6,980 bases of DNA from Gammaproteobacteria bacterium (GCA_019242385.1 JAFAVO010000035.1:1-6980), one strand, 5' to 3'. Shown: positions 1-6,055, numbered from the stretch's first letter. Translations and numbers: made by a program. The notes: a model not told the origin generated them from the sequence alone.

Positions 1-2036
1 CTGCGCCAGCGCGTCATCGCACGAGTGCTGCGACCGCGCAGTCGAAAGCAGGACGCACGGGCTCTGCGCTCCGTCATGGAGCGCTCGTCGAAGGCACCGT
101 CAATGCCAATCGCGCCGGCTACGGTTTCGTGCGCGTCGAAGGGGTCAGCGAGAGCGTATTCCTGCCACCGCCCGAGATGCGCGGTGTCATGCACGGCGAT
201 CGACTGCGCGTCAAAGTCTCTCGCGATGGCAGCGATCGCTGGTCCGGAACCGTTGACCAGGTCCTTTCACGCGGAGTCACCGCCTTTCTCGGCACGATCG
301 AGATCCAGGGACGCAGTGCCTGGGTGAATGCCGCGGACCGGCGCCTGCAGCTGCGTTGCGCGGTAGCGCCGCAGGATCTGCATGGGGCTCATCACGGCGA
401 CTGGGCCATCGCACGCATCACGCGTCACGCCGGCTCCGCTTCCCCCGCACAGGCGCGCATCGAGAAAGTCCTCGATCCCGACCGCCCGGTGGAGCTCGCC
501 ACCGAATCCGCCATCGCGCGCTTCGACCTGCCGTATGAGTTTCCCGCAGAGACGCTGCGCGAGGCGCGCGACTGCGGTGAGCGTGTCGATGGGCGCGAAG
601 CCGCCGGGCGCATCGATCTGCGCGAGCTGCCGCTCGTCACCATCGATGGCGAGGACGCGCGGGATTTCGATGATGCCGTCTACGCCGAGCCGCATGCCGG
701 CGGCTTTCGTCTCATCGTGGCGATCGCCGATGTCAGTCACTACGTGCGGCCGGGAACTGCGCTCGATGCCGAGGCGCAGCGGCGCGGCACCTCGGTATAT
801 TTTCCGACCCGGGTGCTGCCGATGCTGCCGACCGCGCTCTCGGATCATCTGTGCTCACTCGCGCCGAACGTCGACCGGCTGTGCTTCGCCGCCGACATGC
901 TCGTGAGCCGCAGTGGCGCGCTCAAGAGTGCGCGCTTCTATCCGGCGGTGATGCGCTCGGCTGCTCGCCTCACCTACACGCTCGCGAACGAGGCCTTGTT
1001 CGAAGGCCGTCCCGCGGCGCGCGCGCAGCTGGGTCCGCTGCTCGAGCGGCTCATGGTACTGGTGGACGTTTACCGCGCCCTGTACCGGGCCCGCGCTCGG
1101 CGTGGAGCGCTCGACTTCGATGCGGCCGAGGCGGAATTCGTCATCGACGCCGGCGAGCATGTGCGCGCGATCGAGCTGCGGGTGAGGAACCACGCCCATC
1201 GGCTCATCGAAGAATGCATGATCCTCGCCAACGTCGCCGTGGCGCGCGAGCTCGAGACCTCGCACACCCCGACACTGTATCGGGTGCACGGGGTGCCCGA
1301 GGATGAGAAGCTCGAGCGCCTCGCATCGACACTCGCCTCGCTCGGCATCGATGCACGCATTCCCAAGAGCGTGACCACCCGCGACCTGCAGGCGATAGCG
1401 CCGCGTGTGAGCGATGCCTCCGAGCGGACCTTCATCGAGTCACTGGTGGTGCGCGCCATGCCCCAGGCGATCTACCAGCCCACCAACATCGGGCACTTCG
1501 GCCTCGCCCTCACCCAGTACGCTCACTTCACTTCGCCCATCCGCCGCTACCCGGACCTCGTGGTGCATCGGACTCTCAAGGCGCACATCAACGGCGCCGC
1601 GCCAAGTTCAATTCCGGCACGGCGCGAACGCGAGCCCTCCGGCGGATCGGCGCGGCGTTATGCCGTGGGCGAGCTCGCAGCATTGGGGGAGAGCACCTCG
1701 CGCCTCGAGAAGCGCGCCGATGAAGCCGACCGCTACGTCTCGGGCTTCCTCAAGTGCAACTATCTGAAGGAGCGCATCGGGCAGACGTTCCAGGGTCTCA
1801 TCACCACCGTGGTGGAGTTCGGCTGCTTCGTGCAGATCCTGGACGTCGCGGTCGACGGACTGCTGCACATCAACAATCTGCACGATGACCTTTACGTGAT
1901 GGAAGAGGACGGCCATGCGTGGCGCGGGCAGCGCAGCGGCCGGCGGCTGCGCACCGGCGCGCACCTGCGGGTCATCGTCACGGCGGTCAATCCCATCGAG
2001 AATCTCATCGATCTGTCACTCGCCGAAGAGGGCTGA
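1..2036 (+). CDS. rnr: Ribonuclease R, 3'-5' exoribonuclease (5' end outside window)
   Basis: Processive 3'-5' hydrolytic exoribonuclease of the RNB (RNase II) family. It degrades structured RNA and takes part in mRNA decay and rRNA quality control in the cytoplasm. The frame is open from base 3 with no stop, so the gene begins upstream; 677 residues are visible. Numbering from base 3, a first cold-shock domain spans about 25-75 (GYGFVRVEG, then HGDRLRV). A second spans about 91-140. The RNB domain follows, with the catalytic metal site IDGEDARDFDDA (Asp215, 218, 221, 223, 224) and the signature HFTSPIRRYPD at 508-518. An S1 domain fills about 592-672. By alignment from memory with E. coli RNase R (813 aa), the N-terminal helix-turn-helix region is off-window. 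The protein stops a few residues after S1, without the long Lys-rich tail of the E. coli enzyme. GTG at 129 is internal to the first cold-shock domain and is not the start. RNase II is unlikely because the sequence follows RNase R closely throughout. Confidence 0.95.
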   Translation, partial: APARHRTSAATAQSKAGRTGSALRHGALVEGTVNANRAGYGFVRVEGVSESVFLPPPEMRGVMHGDRLRVKVSRDGSDRWSGTVDQVLSRGVTAFLGTIEIQGRSAWVNAADRRLQLRCAVAPQDLHGAHHGDWAIARITRHAGSASPAQARIEKVLDPDRPVELATESAIARFDLPYEFPAETLREARDCGERVDGREAAGRIDLRELPLVTIDGEDARDFDDAVYAEPHAGGFRLIVAIADVSHYVRPGTALDAEAQRRGTSVYFPTRVLPMLPTALSDHLCSLAPNVDRLCFAADMLVSRSGALKSARFYPAVMRSAARLTYTLANEALFEGRPAARAQLGPLLERLMVLVDVYRALYRARARRGALDFDAAEAEFVIDAGEHVRAIELRVRNHAHRLIEECMILANVAVARELETSHTPTLYRVHGVPEDEKLERLASTLASLGIDARIPKSVTTRDLQAIAPRVSDASERTFIESLVVRAMPQAIYQPTNIGHFGLALTQYAHFTSPIRRYPDLVVHRTLKAHINGAAPSSIPARREREPSGGSARRYAVGELAALGESTSRLEKRADEADRYVSGFLKCNYLKERIGQTFQGLITTVVEFGCFVQILDVAVDGLLHINNLHDDLYVMEEDGHAWRGQRSGRRLRTGAHLRVIVTAVNPIENLIDLSLAEEG

Positions 2037-2065
2037 GCCTGCCCTTGCGGGCCAGCTCGAGCGGG

Positions 2066-2839
2066 ATGAAAAAGAGCGAAACCATCTACGGCCTGCACGC
2101 AGTACGGGTTCTGCTCGAGCGCCACCCCGAGCGCGTGCTCAACGTGCGCCTGGCCGCGCAGCGCGACGATCCGCGCGCCCGCGAGATCGAAGAGCTGGCA
2201 CGCAAGGCGCAACGTCCGCTGCAGCGGGTCGATATGCATTCGCTGCGCCAGCAGCTCGGCGATGTCGCGCACCAGGGCGTGGCCGCAGAGATCGCCGCGC
2301 TTCCACCCTGGAGCGAAGATGAGCTCCTCGAGGCACTGCAATCCGCCCCTACACCGCTCCTGCTCGCGCTCGATGGCGTGCAGGATCCGCACAATCTCGG
2401 CGCTTGCCTGCGAACCGCAGACGCCTGCGGTGCGCTCGCGCTCATCATTCCGCGCGATCGCGCGGCACAACTGACCGCCGCGGTGCGCAAGGTGGCCGCA
2501 GGTGCCGCGGAGACGACACCGGTCGTCGCGGTGACCAATCTCGTGCGCACTCTGAAACTCCTGAAGGACTCCGGCCTGTGGATCGTCGGCGCCGACGCTG
2601 CGGCGCCGAAGTCGGCGCGGCAGGTGGACCTGACCGGACCTGTGGTGCTGGTGCTCGGAGCTGAAGGGTCGGGGTTGCGGCACCTGACGCGACAGAACTG
2701 CGATTTCCTCGTGAGCCTGCCGCAACGGGGCACGGTGGAGAGTCTGAACGTCTCGGTCGCCGCGGCCATGTTGCTCTATGAGACGCTGCGGCAGAGAGAA
2801 GGCTCTGACGGCGGCGCTGGCGGGGCGCCGAGGGGGTAG
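2066..2839 (+). CDS. rlmB: 23S rRNA (guanosine-2251-2'-O)-methyltransferase RlmB
   Basis: SpoU-family (SPOUT fold) methyltransferase that uses S-adenosylmethionine to 2'-O-methylate G2251 in the peptidyl-transferase P loop of 23S rRNA. It is 257 aa; the E. coli protein is 243. An N-terminal L30e-like substrate-binding domain (about 5-80, starting IYGLHAVRVLLE) is followed by the knotted catalytic domain. SpoU motif 1 is DPHNLGACLRTA with Asn110 and Arg116. Motif 2 is VLGAEGSGLR with Glu200. Motif 3 is VESLNVSVAAA with Ser226 and Asn228. These match the recalled E. coli catalytic set with an offset of two. The ATG at 2066 is chosen because homologues begin just before IYGLHAV; longer in-frame extensions read into the rnr 3' end. 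The ribosome binding site is weak (GAG only 4 nt before ATG). It sits 29 nt after rnr, the usual rnr-rlmB pair, and probably shares its mRNA. A short Gly-rich tail ends the protein. Confidence 0.95.
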   Translation: MKKSETIYGLHAVRVLLERHPERVLNVRLAAQRDDPRAREIEELARKAQRPLQRVDMHSLRQQLGDVAHQGVAAEIAALPPWSEDELLEALQSAPTPLLLALDGVQDPHNLGACLRTADACGALALIIPRDRAAQLTAAVRKVAAGAAETTPVVAVTNLVRTLKLLKDSGLWIVGADAAAPKSARQVDLTGPVVLVLGAEGSGLRHLTRQNCDFLVSLPQRGTVESLNVSVAAAMLLYETLRQREGSDGGAGGAPRG

Positions 2840-2842
2840 GCC

Positions 2843-4066
2843 GTGGATTTCCTATACAGCCCAAAAACGTCGGATTACCTCGCGCGCCTTGGTGCCTTCA
2901 TGGACGCGCACATCTACCCCAATGAGGAGGCCTTCGACGCGCAGCAGCGCGCCGGGGATCGCTGGCAGGAGCCGCCGCTCCTGGAAGAGCTCAAGCAGAA
3001 AGCGCGTGCGGCGGGGCTATGGAATCTCTTTCTGCCGGATTCTCCGCACGGCGCGGGCCTGACCAATCTCGAGTACGCGCCGCTCTGCGAGCTGATGGGA
3101 CGCGTGCCGTGGTCGGCAGAGGTCTTCAATTGCTCCGCGCCCGATACCGGCAACATGGAGACGCTCGAGCGCTACGGCACGCCGCAGCAGAAGCAGGAGT
3201 GGCTCGAGCCGCTGCTTACGGGTGCGATCCGCTCGGCCTTTGCCATGACCGAGCCGCGGGTGGCCTCGAGCGATGCCACCAATATCGAGAGCTCCATCGT
3301 CCCCGATGGCGATGCCTACCTTATTAATGGGCGTAAGTGGTGGACCTCCGGCGCCGGCAGCGCCCGCTGCCGGGTATTCATCTTCATGGGCAAGACGAAC
3401 CCGCAGGCGGCGAAGTACCTGCAGCAATCGATGATCCTCGTGCCGCGCGATGCGCCGGGAATCACCATCCTGCGCCACCTGCCGGTGTTCGGCTTCGATG
3501 ACGCGCCCCACGGTCACATGGAGATCGAGTTCTGCAACGTGCGGGTCCCGCGGAGCAATCTGCTCCTCGGTGAAGGGCGCGGGTTCGAGATTGCGCAGGG
3601 GCGACTTGGTCCCGGGCGCATCCACCACGCCATGCGCCTCATCGGCGTCGCCGAGCGGGCGCTCGAGAGGATGTGCCGCCGCGTGCGGGGCCGCATCGCC
3701 TTCGGGCGGCCGATCGCGGAGCAGTCGGTCACCCTCGAGCGCATCGCCGAGTCGCGTATCCGCGTCGACCAGGCCCGGCTCCTCGTCTACAAGGCTGCAT
3801 GGCTCATGGATACCGTGGGCAACAAGGCCGCGCGCGCCGAGATCGCCGCGATCAAGATCGCAGCTGCCGACACCGCCTGCCAGGTGATCGACTGGGCGAT
3901 TCAGGCGCACGGCGCGGCGGGCCTGTCCGAGGATTTCCAACTGGCCCGGGCCTACGCGCACGCGCGCTCCATCCGGCTCGCGGATGGACCGGATGAGGTT
4001 CACCGCAACCAGATCGGTCGTCTCGAGCTGCGCAAGTACGGCGGCGGCGCGCATGAGCCAGGCTGA
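2843..4066 (+). CDS. Acyl-CoA dehydrogenase, ACAD10/ACAD11 (LvaC-like) type
   Basis: FAD-dependent acyl-CoA dehydrogenase-fold protein of 407 aa, full length for the family. The order is N-terminal helical domain (about 1-130), beta domain with the flavin/substrate segment FAMTEPRVASSD (from 133) and GRKWWTSGAG (163-172), then C-terminal helical domain with GRIAFGRPIAEQ and the active-site loop LADGPDEVHRNQIGR. In that loop Asp381 takes the place of the catalytic Glu of classical enzymes such as MCAD (YEG). The combination of WWTSGA, FGFDDAPHGHMEIEF and LADGPDEVH is characteristic of the ACAD10/11 group. In P. putida LvaC and animal ACAD11, such domains act on 4-phosphoacyl-CoA, removing phosphate to give enoyl-CoA. 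The GTG start at 2843 is supported by MDFLYSPKT, where homologues begin, and by an AGGGGG ribosome binding site 6 nt upstream. It lies 3 nt after rlmB in the same frame. The next gene overlaps its end, implying translational coupling with a kinase partner. The exact substrate is unknown. Confidence 0.92.
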   Translation: MDFLYSPKTSDYLARLGAFMDAHIYPNEEAFDAQQRAGDRWQEPPLLEELKQKARAAGLWNLFLPDSPHGAGLTNLEYAPLCELMGRVPWSAEVFNCSAPDTGNMETLERYGTPQQKQEWLEPLLTGAIRSAFAMTEPRVASSDATNIESSIVPDGDAYLINGRKWWTSGAGSARCRVFIFMGKTNPQAAKYLQQSMILVPRDAPGITILRHLPVFGFDDAPHGHMEIEFCNVRVPRSNLLLGEGRGFEIAQGRLGPGRIHHAMRLIGVAERALERMCRRVRGRIAFGRPIAEQSVTLERIAESRIRVDQARLLVYKAAWLMDTVGNKAARAEIAAIKIAAADTACQVIDWAIQAHGAAGLSEDFQLARAYAHARSIRLADGPDEVHRNQIGRLELRKYGGGAHEPG

Positions 4067-5123
4067 GCTCTCCGGCACGAGCCCGCCCGATGAGCGCCAT
4101 CGCTTCGATGAGGCATCGCTCGGGCGCTGGCTGCGGGAGCATTTGCCGGGCTTCGCCGGGCTCGATCGTACCGAGCAGTTTCGCGGTGGCCAGTCCAACC
4201 CGACCTTTCTGCTCACCGCCGCGGATGGTGCCCGGTATGTGCTGCGCAAGCAGGCGGCCGGGACGCTCCTGCCCTCGGCACACGCGGTCGATCGCGAGTT
4301 TCGGGTCATCAGTGCGCTCCACGGCAGCGCAGTGCCGGTGGCGCGTCCCTTCTGCCTCTGCACCGATGAACATGTCATCGGCACTCTCTTCTACGTCATG
4401 GCGTACGCGGCCGGCCGCAACTTGTGGGACGCGACCCTGCCCGGGATGAGGCCGCCCGAGCGCGCGGCACTCTATGAGGAGATGAACCGCGTGCTGGCGG
4501 CGCTCCACACGCTGGACTACGCCGCCCTCGGCCTCGGTGATTTCGGCAAGCCCGGCAACTACTTCGCGCGGCAGATCGCGCGCTGGAGCCGCCAGTACCG
4601 TGCCTCCGAGACCGAGCCCATCGAGGCCATGGAGAAACTCCTCGCCTGGCTCCCGGCGAATATCCCGGAGGGCGAGGAGACGGTGCTCGTGCACGGGGAC
4701 TACCGAATCGACAACCTCATCTTCGATGCGCGCGCGCCGCGCATGCTCGCGGTCGTCGACTGGGAGCTCTCGACCCTCGGGCATCCGCTCGCGGACTTCT
4801 CCTACCACGTGATGCTCTGGCGCATCCCGGCGGGGGAGGCGGGAGGCCTCGGCGGGCTTGACCTGCGCGCGCTCGGAATTCCGAGCGAGGCGGACTACAT
4901 CGCCGCCTACTGTGCCCGCACCGGGCGGGCCGCGATCGAGCCGCGGGCGTGGGAATTCTGCATGGCGTACAACCTCTTCCGCATCGCCTGCATCCGTCAG
5001 GGCATCCTGAAGCGCGTCCTCGAGGGTACCGCCGCGAGTGCCCATGCGCGCGAGGCGGGCACGAAGGCCCGGGCGACCGCGCAGCTCGCCTGGCGACAGG
5101 TCGAGGAGCGCCTCGGGGCTTGA
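4053..5123 (+). CDS. APH-fold small-molecule kinase, ACAD10/11 N-domain (LvaA-like) type
   Basis: Kinase of the aminoglycoside phosphotransferase (APH/choline kinase) fold, 356 aa. The N lobe shows the nucleotide loop FRGGQSNPTF (Gly45-Gly46-Gln47), the ATP-binding Lys66 in VLRKQ and the pairing Glu82 in DREF. The C lobe has the catalytic loop HGDYRIDN (His214, Asp216, Asn221) and the metal-binding VVDWE (Asp236), followed by LSTLGHPLADFSY. No key residue is missing. This sequence style is that of the ACAD10/ACAD11 kinase domain and of LvaA, a 4-hydroxyacyl-CoA kinase of levulinate catabolism, not that of drug-resistance APHs. ATG 4053 is chosen because it gives a normal N terminus and a 14-nt overlap with the dehydrogenase gene; the in-frame start at 3984 would add 23 residues buried in the upstream gene. 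No clear ribosome binding site precedes it, so translation is probably coupled. The neighbour dehydrogenase is the likely pathway partner. The substrate is inferred, not shown. Confidence 0.9.
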   Translation: MSQAELSGTSPPDERHRFDEASLGRWLREHLPGFAGLDRTEQFRGGQSNPTFLLTAADGARYVLRKQAAGTLLPSAHAVDREFRVISALHGSAVPVARPFCLCTDEHVIGTLFYVMAYAAGRNLWDATLPGMRPPERAALYEEMNRVLAALHTLDYAALGLGDFGKPGNYFARQIARWSRQYRASETEPIEAMEKLLAWLPANIPEGEETVLVHGDYRIDNLIFDARAPRMLAVVDWELSTLGHPLADFSYHVMLWRIPAGEAGGLGGLDLRALGIPSEADYIAAYCARTGRAAIEPRAWEFCMAYNLFRIACIRQGILKRVLEGTAASAHAREAGTKARATAQLAWRQVEERLGA

Positions 5124-5157
5124 GGCTCGAGGGTCAACTCCTTGTTTATCAAGAGGT

Positions 5158-5179
5158 GCGCAACTTTCCCACGTTGCGC
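5158..5179. repeat. 7-bp inverted repeat between the kinase gene and rpsF
   Basis: GCGCAAC (5158-5164) and GTTGCGC (5173-5179) form a perfect 7-bp dyad around an 8-nt spacer. In RNA this would be a hairpin, but no T-run follows (the next bases are GC-rich), so it does not look like a standard intrinsic terminator. The right arm overlaps the proposed -35 box of the rpsF promoter, so a protein-binding operator is another possibility. Chance occurrence is quite possible in GC-rich DNA. Confidence 0.35.
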
Positions 5180-5202
5180 CGGCGGGGCCCTTTCAGTATG
5201 CT
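5174..5202 (+). promoter_or_regulatory. Candidate sigma-70 promoter of the rpsF-rpsR-rplI-dnaB operon
   Basis: TTGCGC (5174-5179) and TATGCT (5197-5202) are separated by exactly 17 nt. The -10 matches consensus at four of six positions, including the key T, A and final T. The -35 matches only its TTG. Transcription would start near 5209, leaving a leader of about 110 nt. The position in the only sizeable gap of the window and ahead of a strong rpsF ribosome binding site supports the call. The box scores alone are modest. Confidence 0.45.
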
Positions 5203-5208
5203 GCGCGC

Positions 5209-5318
5209 CCCCTTTGAACAGGGTGCGGCGGCAACTCCCCGAGTCGTCACCGCTGATCTCCTTGCCGCACCGGGAAAGCCTCGCGTTCCGGGCGGCTTTA
5301 AACCGAAAGGAGTATTCA
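5209..5318 (+). promoter_or_regulatory. Structured rpsF leader, possible S6:S18 autoregulatory motif
   Basis: The proposed 5' untranslated region holds a perfect 8-bp stem, GGTGCGGC (5222-5229) with GCCGCACC (5264-5271), extendable by two G-U pairs. Its 34-nt apical part can form a small ACTC/GAGT hairpin (5234-5237 with 5241-5244) and leaves a CCG (5250-5252) unpaired; another CCG lies at 5239-5241. In many bacteria the rpsF leader carries a motif with a bulged CCG flanked by a stem and a hairpin, bound by the S6:S18 protein complex to repress the operon. The topology here is compatible, but I folded it by eye only and alternative pairings exist, including GAG (5241-5243) with CTC (5258-5260). 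The gene order rpsF then rpsR fits this regulation. Confidence 0.45.
5275..5299 (+). other. Hairpin just upstream of the rpsF ribosome binding site
   Basis: AAAGCC (5275-5280) and GGCTTT (5294-5299) form a perfect 6-bp stem with a 13-nt loop. It ends 6 nt before the AAAGGAG ribosome binding site (5306-5312) and leaves that site open. It could be part of the leader fold or simply keep the ribosome binding site accessible. It is short enough to be chance. Confidence 0.3.
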
Positions 5319-5735
5319 ATGAGGCATTACGAGATCGTATTTCTGGTGCATCCCGATCAGAGCGAGCAGGTGCCCGCGATGATCGAGCGCTACAAGGGCA
5401 TGATCGCGGCCGGTGGCGGCCGTGTGCATCGTCTGGAGGACTGGGGGCGCCGCCAGCTCGCGTACCCGCTCTCGAAGGTCCACAAGGCGCACTACGTGCT
5501 CATGAACATCGAGACCGACCAGAAGACCCTCGATGAGCTCACCGGCGCGTTCCGTTTCAGTGACGCGGTGTTGCGCCACCTGGTGGTGAACATGGACGCG
5601 CCCGTCACTGATCCCTCGCCCATGGCCAAGGCGGCCGATGAGGAAGGCGAGGGTGGCGGCAAGCGCCGTGAGCGCACGCGCGATGAGAGCGCACCGCCCG
5701 CCGACGAGGAAGACCAGGTCGGTGAGAGCGCCTGA
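5319..5735 (+). CDS. rpsF: 30S ribosomal protein bS6
   Basis: Small-subunit protein bS6, which binds the central domain of 16S rRNA as a heterodimer with bS18. It is 138 aa. The ferredoxin-like core covers about 1-95, with the family start MRHYEIVFLVHPDQSEQVP, then KAHYVLMNIE and FRFSDAVLRHLVV. A charged low-complexity tail follows (about 104-138): an acidic EEGEGG run, a basic KRRERTRDE stretch and an acidic DEEDQ near the end. Tails of bS6 are glutamylated by RimK in E. coli; whether that happens here is unknown, and the chain ends in GESA, not in Glu. ATG 5319 is certain: AAAGGAG lies 6 nt upstream and homologues start here. An in-frame TTG at 5142 would add 59 non-conserved residues. It is the first gene of the ribosomal operon, with the leader described above. 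Confidence 0.98.
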   Translation: MRHYEIVFLVHPDQSEQVPAMIERYKGMIAAGGGRVHRLEDWGRRQLAYPLSKVHKAHYVLMNIETDQKTLDELTGAFRFSDAVLRHLVVNMDAPVTDPSPMAKAADEEGEGGGKRRERTRDESAPPADEEDQVGESA

Positions 5736-5739
5736 AGAG

Positions 5740-5756
5740 CGAGCGCATCGCGCTCG
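5740..5756 (+). other. Perfect hairpin in the rpsF-rpsR intergenic gap
   Basis: CGAGCGC (5740-5746) and GCGCTCG (5750-5756) form a 7-bp GC-rich stem with a 3-nt loop, 4 nt after the rpsF stop. No T-run follows and rpsR comes 33 nt later, so it is more likely an mRNA processing or stability element, or a partial attenuator, than a full terminator. The gap is where priB sits in enteric bacteria; here it is only 53 nt and has no coding capacity. Confidence 0.4.
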
Positions 5757-5788
5757 ACTGCACTAAACTCATTTCGAGGGAAAGATTC

Positions 5789-6043
5789 ATGGCAATGTCC
5801 AGAGGCTCCGGTGGCGGCGGTAGCCGCTTCTCGCGTCGCAAGAAATTCTGCCGCTTCACCGCCGAAGGGGTGAAGTCGATCGACTACAAGGATCTGGCGA
5901 CACTCAAGGGCTATATCACCGAGACCGGCAAGATCGTGCCGAGCCGCATAACCGGTACCAAGTCCTTCTACCAGCGTCAGCTCGCGGTTGCGATCAAGCG
6001 CGCGCGTTTCCTGGCGCTGCTGCCGTACACCGATCAGCACTGA
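5789..6043 (+). CDS. rpsR: 30S ribosomal protein bS18
   Basis: Small-subunit protein bS18, partner of bS6 on the 16S rRNA platform. It is 84 aa, against about 75 in E. coli. The conserved body begins at RRKKFCRFTAEG, followed by IDYKDLATLKGYITE, GKIVPSRITGT and YQRQLAVAIKRARFLALLPY, all classic bS18. The extra length is a Gly/Ser-rich N-terminal stretch (MAMSRGSGGGGSRFS). ATG 5789 is preferred because GAGGGA at 5776-5781 is 7 nt away. The second ATG, at 5795, would be 13 nt away and would remove only two residues. Ala follows the initiator Met as in E. coli, where RimI acetylates the exposed N terminus. It is co-transcribed with rpsF and rplI. Confidence 0.98.
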   Translation: MAMSRGSGGGGSRFSRRKKFCRFTAEGVKSIDYKDLATLKGYITETGKIVPSRITGTKSFYQRQLAVAIKRARFLALLPYTDQH

Positions 6044-6055
6044 GGACGGTGAGCG

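Noticed and set aside
129..2036. GTG at 129 as the start of RNase R
   Set aside because: It falls inside the first cold-shock domain, and homologous residues (GALVEGTVNANRAGYGF) are encoded just upstream in the open frame, so the gene begins outside the window.
3017..4384. Long open frame of 455 codons on the minus strand
   Set aside because: It lies opposite the dehydrogenase and kinase genes, has no recognisable domain, and is the usual antisense shadow in GC-rich DNA where stop codons are rare.
3852..5045. Open frame of 397 codons on the minus strand
   Set aside because: Antisense to the kinase gene whose catalytic motifs are intact; no independent support.
4053..5123. Kinase as an aminoglycoside resistance enzyme
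   Set aside because: It has the APH fold motifs, but the sequence style (GGQSNPTF, VVDWELSTLGHPLAD) and its overlap with an ACAD10/11 dehydrogenase point to metabolism, not drug resistance.
5155..5190. Intrinsic terminator after the kinase gene
   Set aside because: The hairpin exists but no T-run follows it; the downstream bases are GC-rich.
5142..5318. TTG at 5142 as an upstream start giving a longer bS6
   Set aside because: The extra 59 residues are not bS6-like and the region carries promoter and leader structure; ATG 5319 has an ideal ribosome binding site.
4949..5536. Plus-strand frame of 195 codons crossing the kinase-rpsF gap
   Set aside because: It overlaps two certain genes in another frame, has no motif, and ignores the promoter, leader and strong rpsF ribosome binding site.
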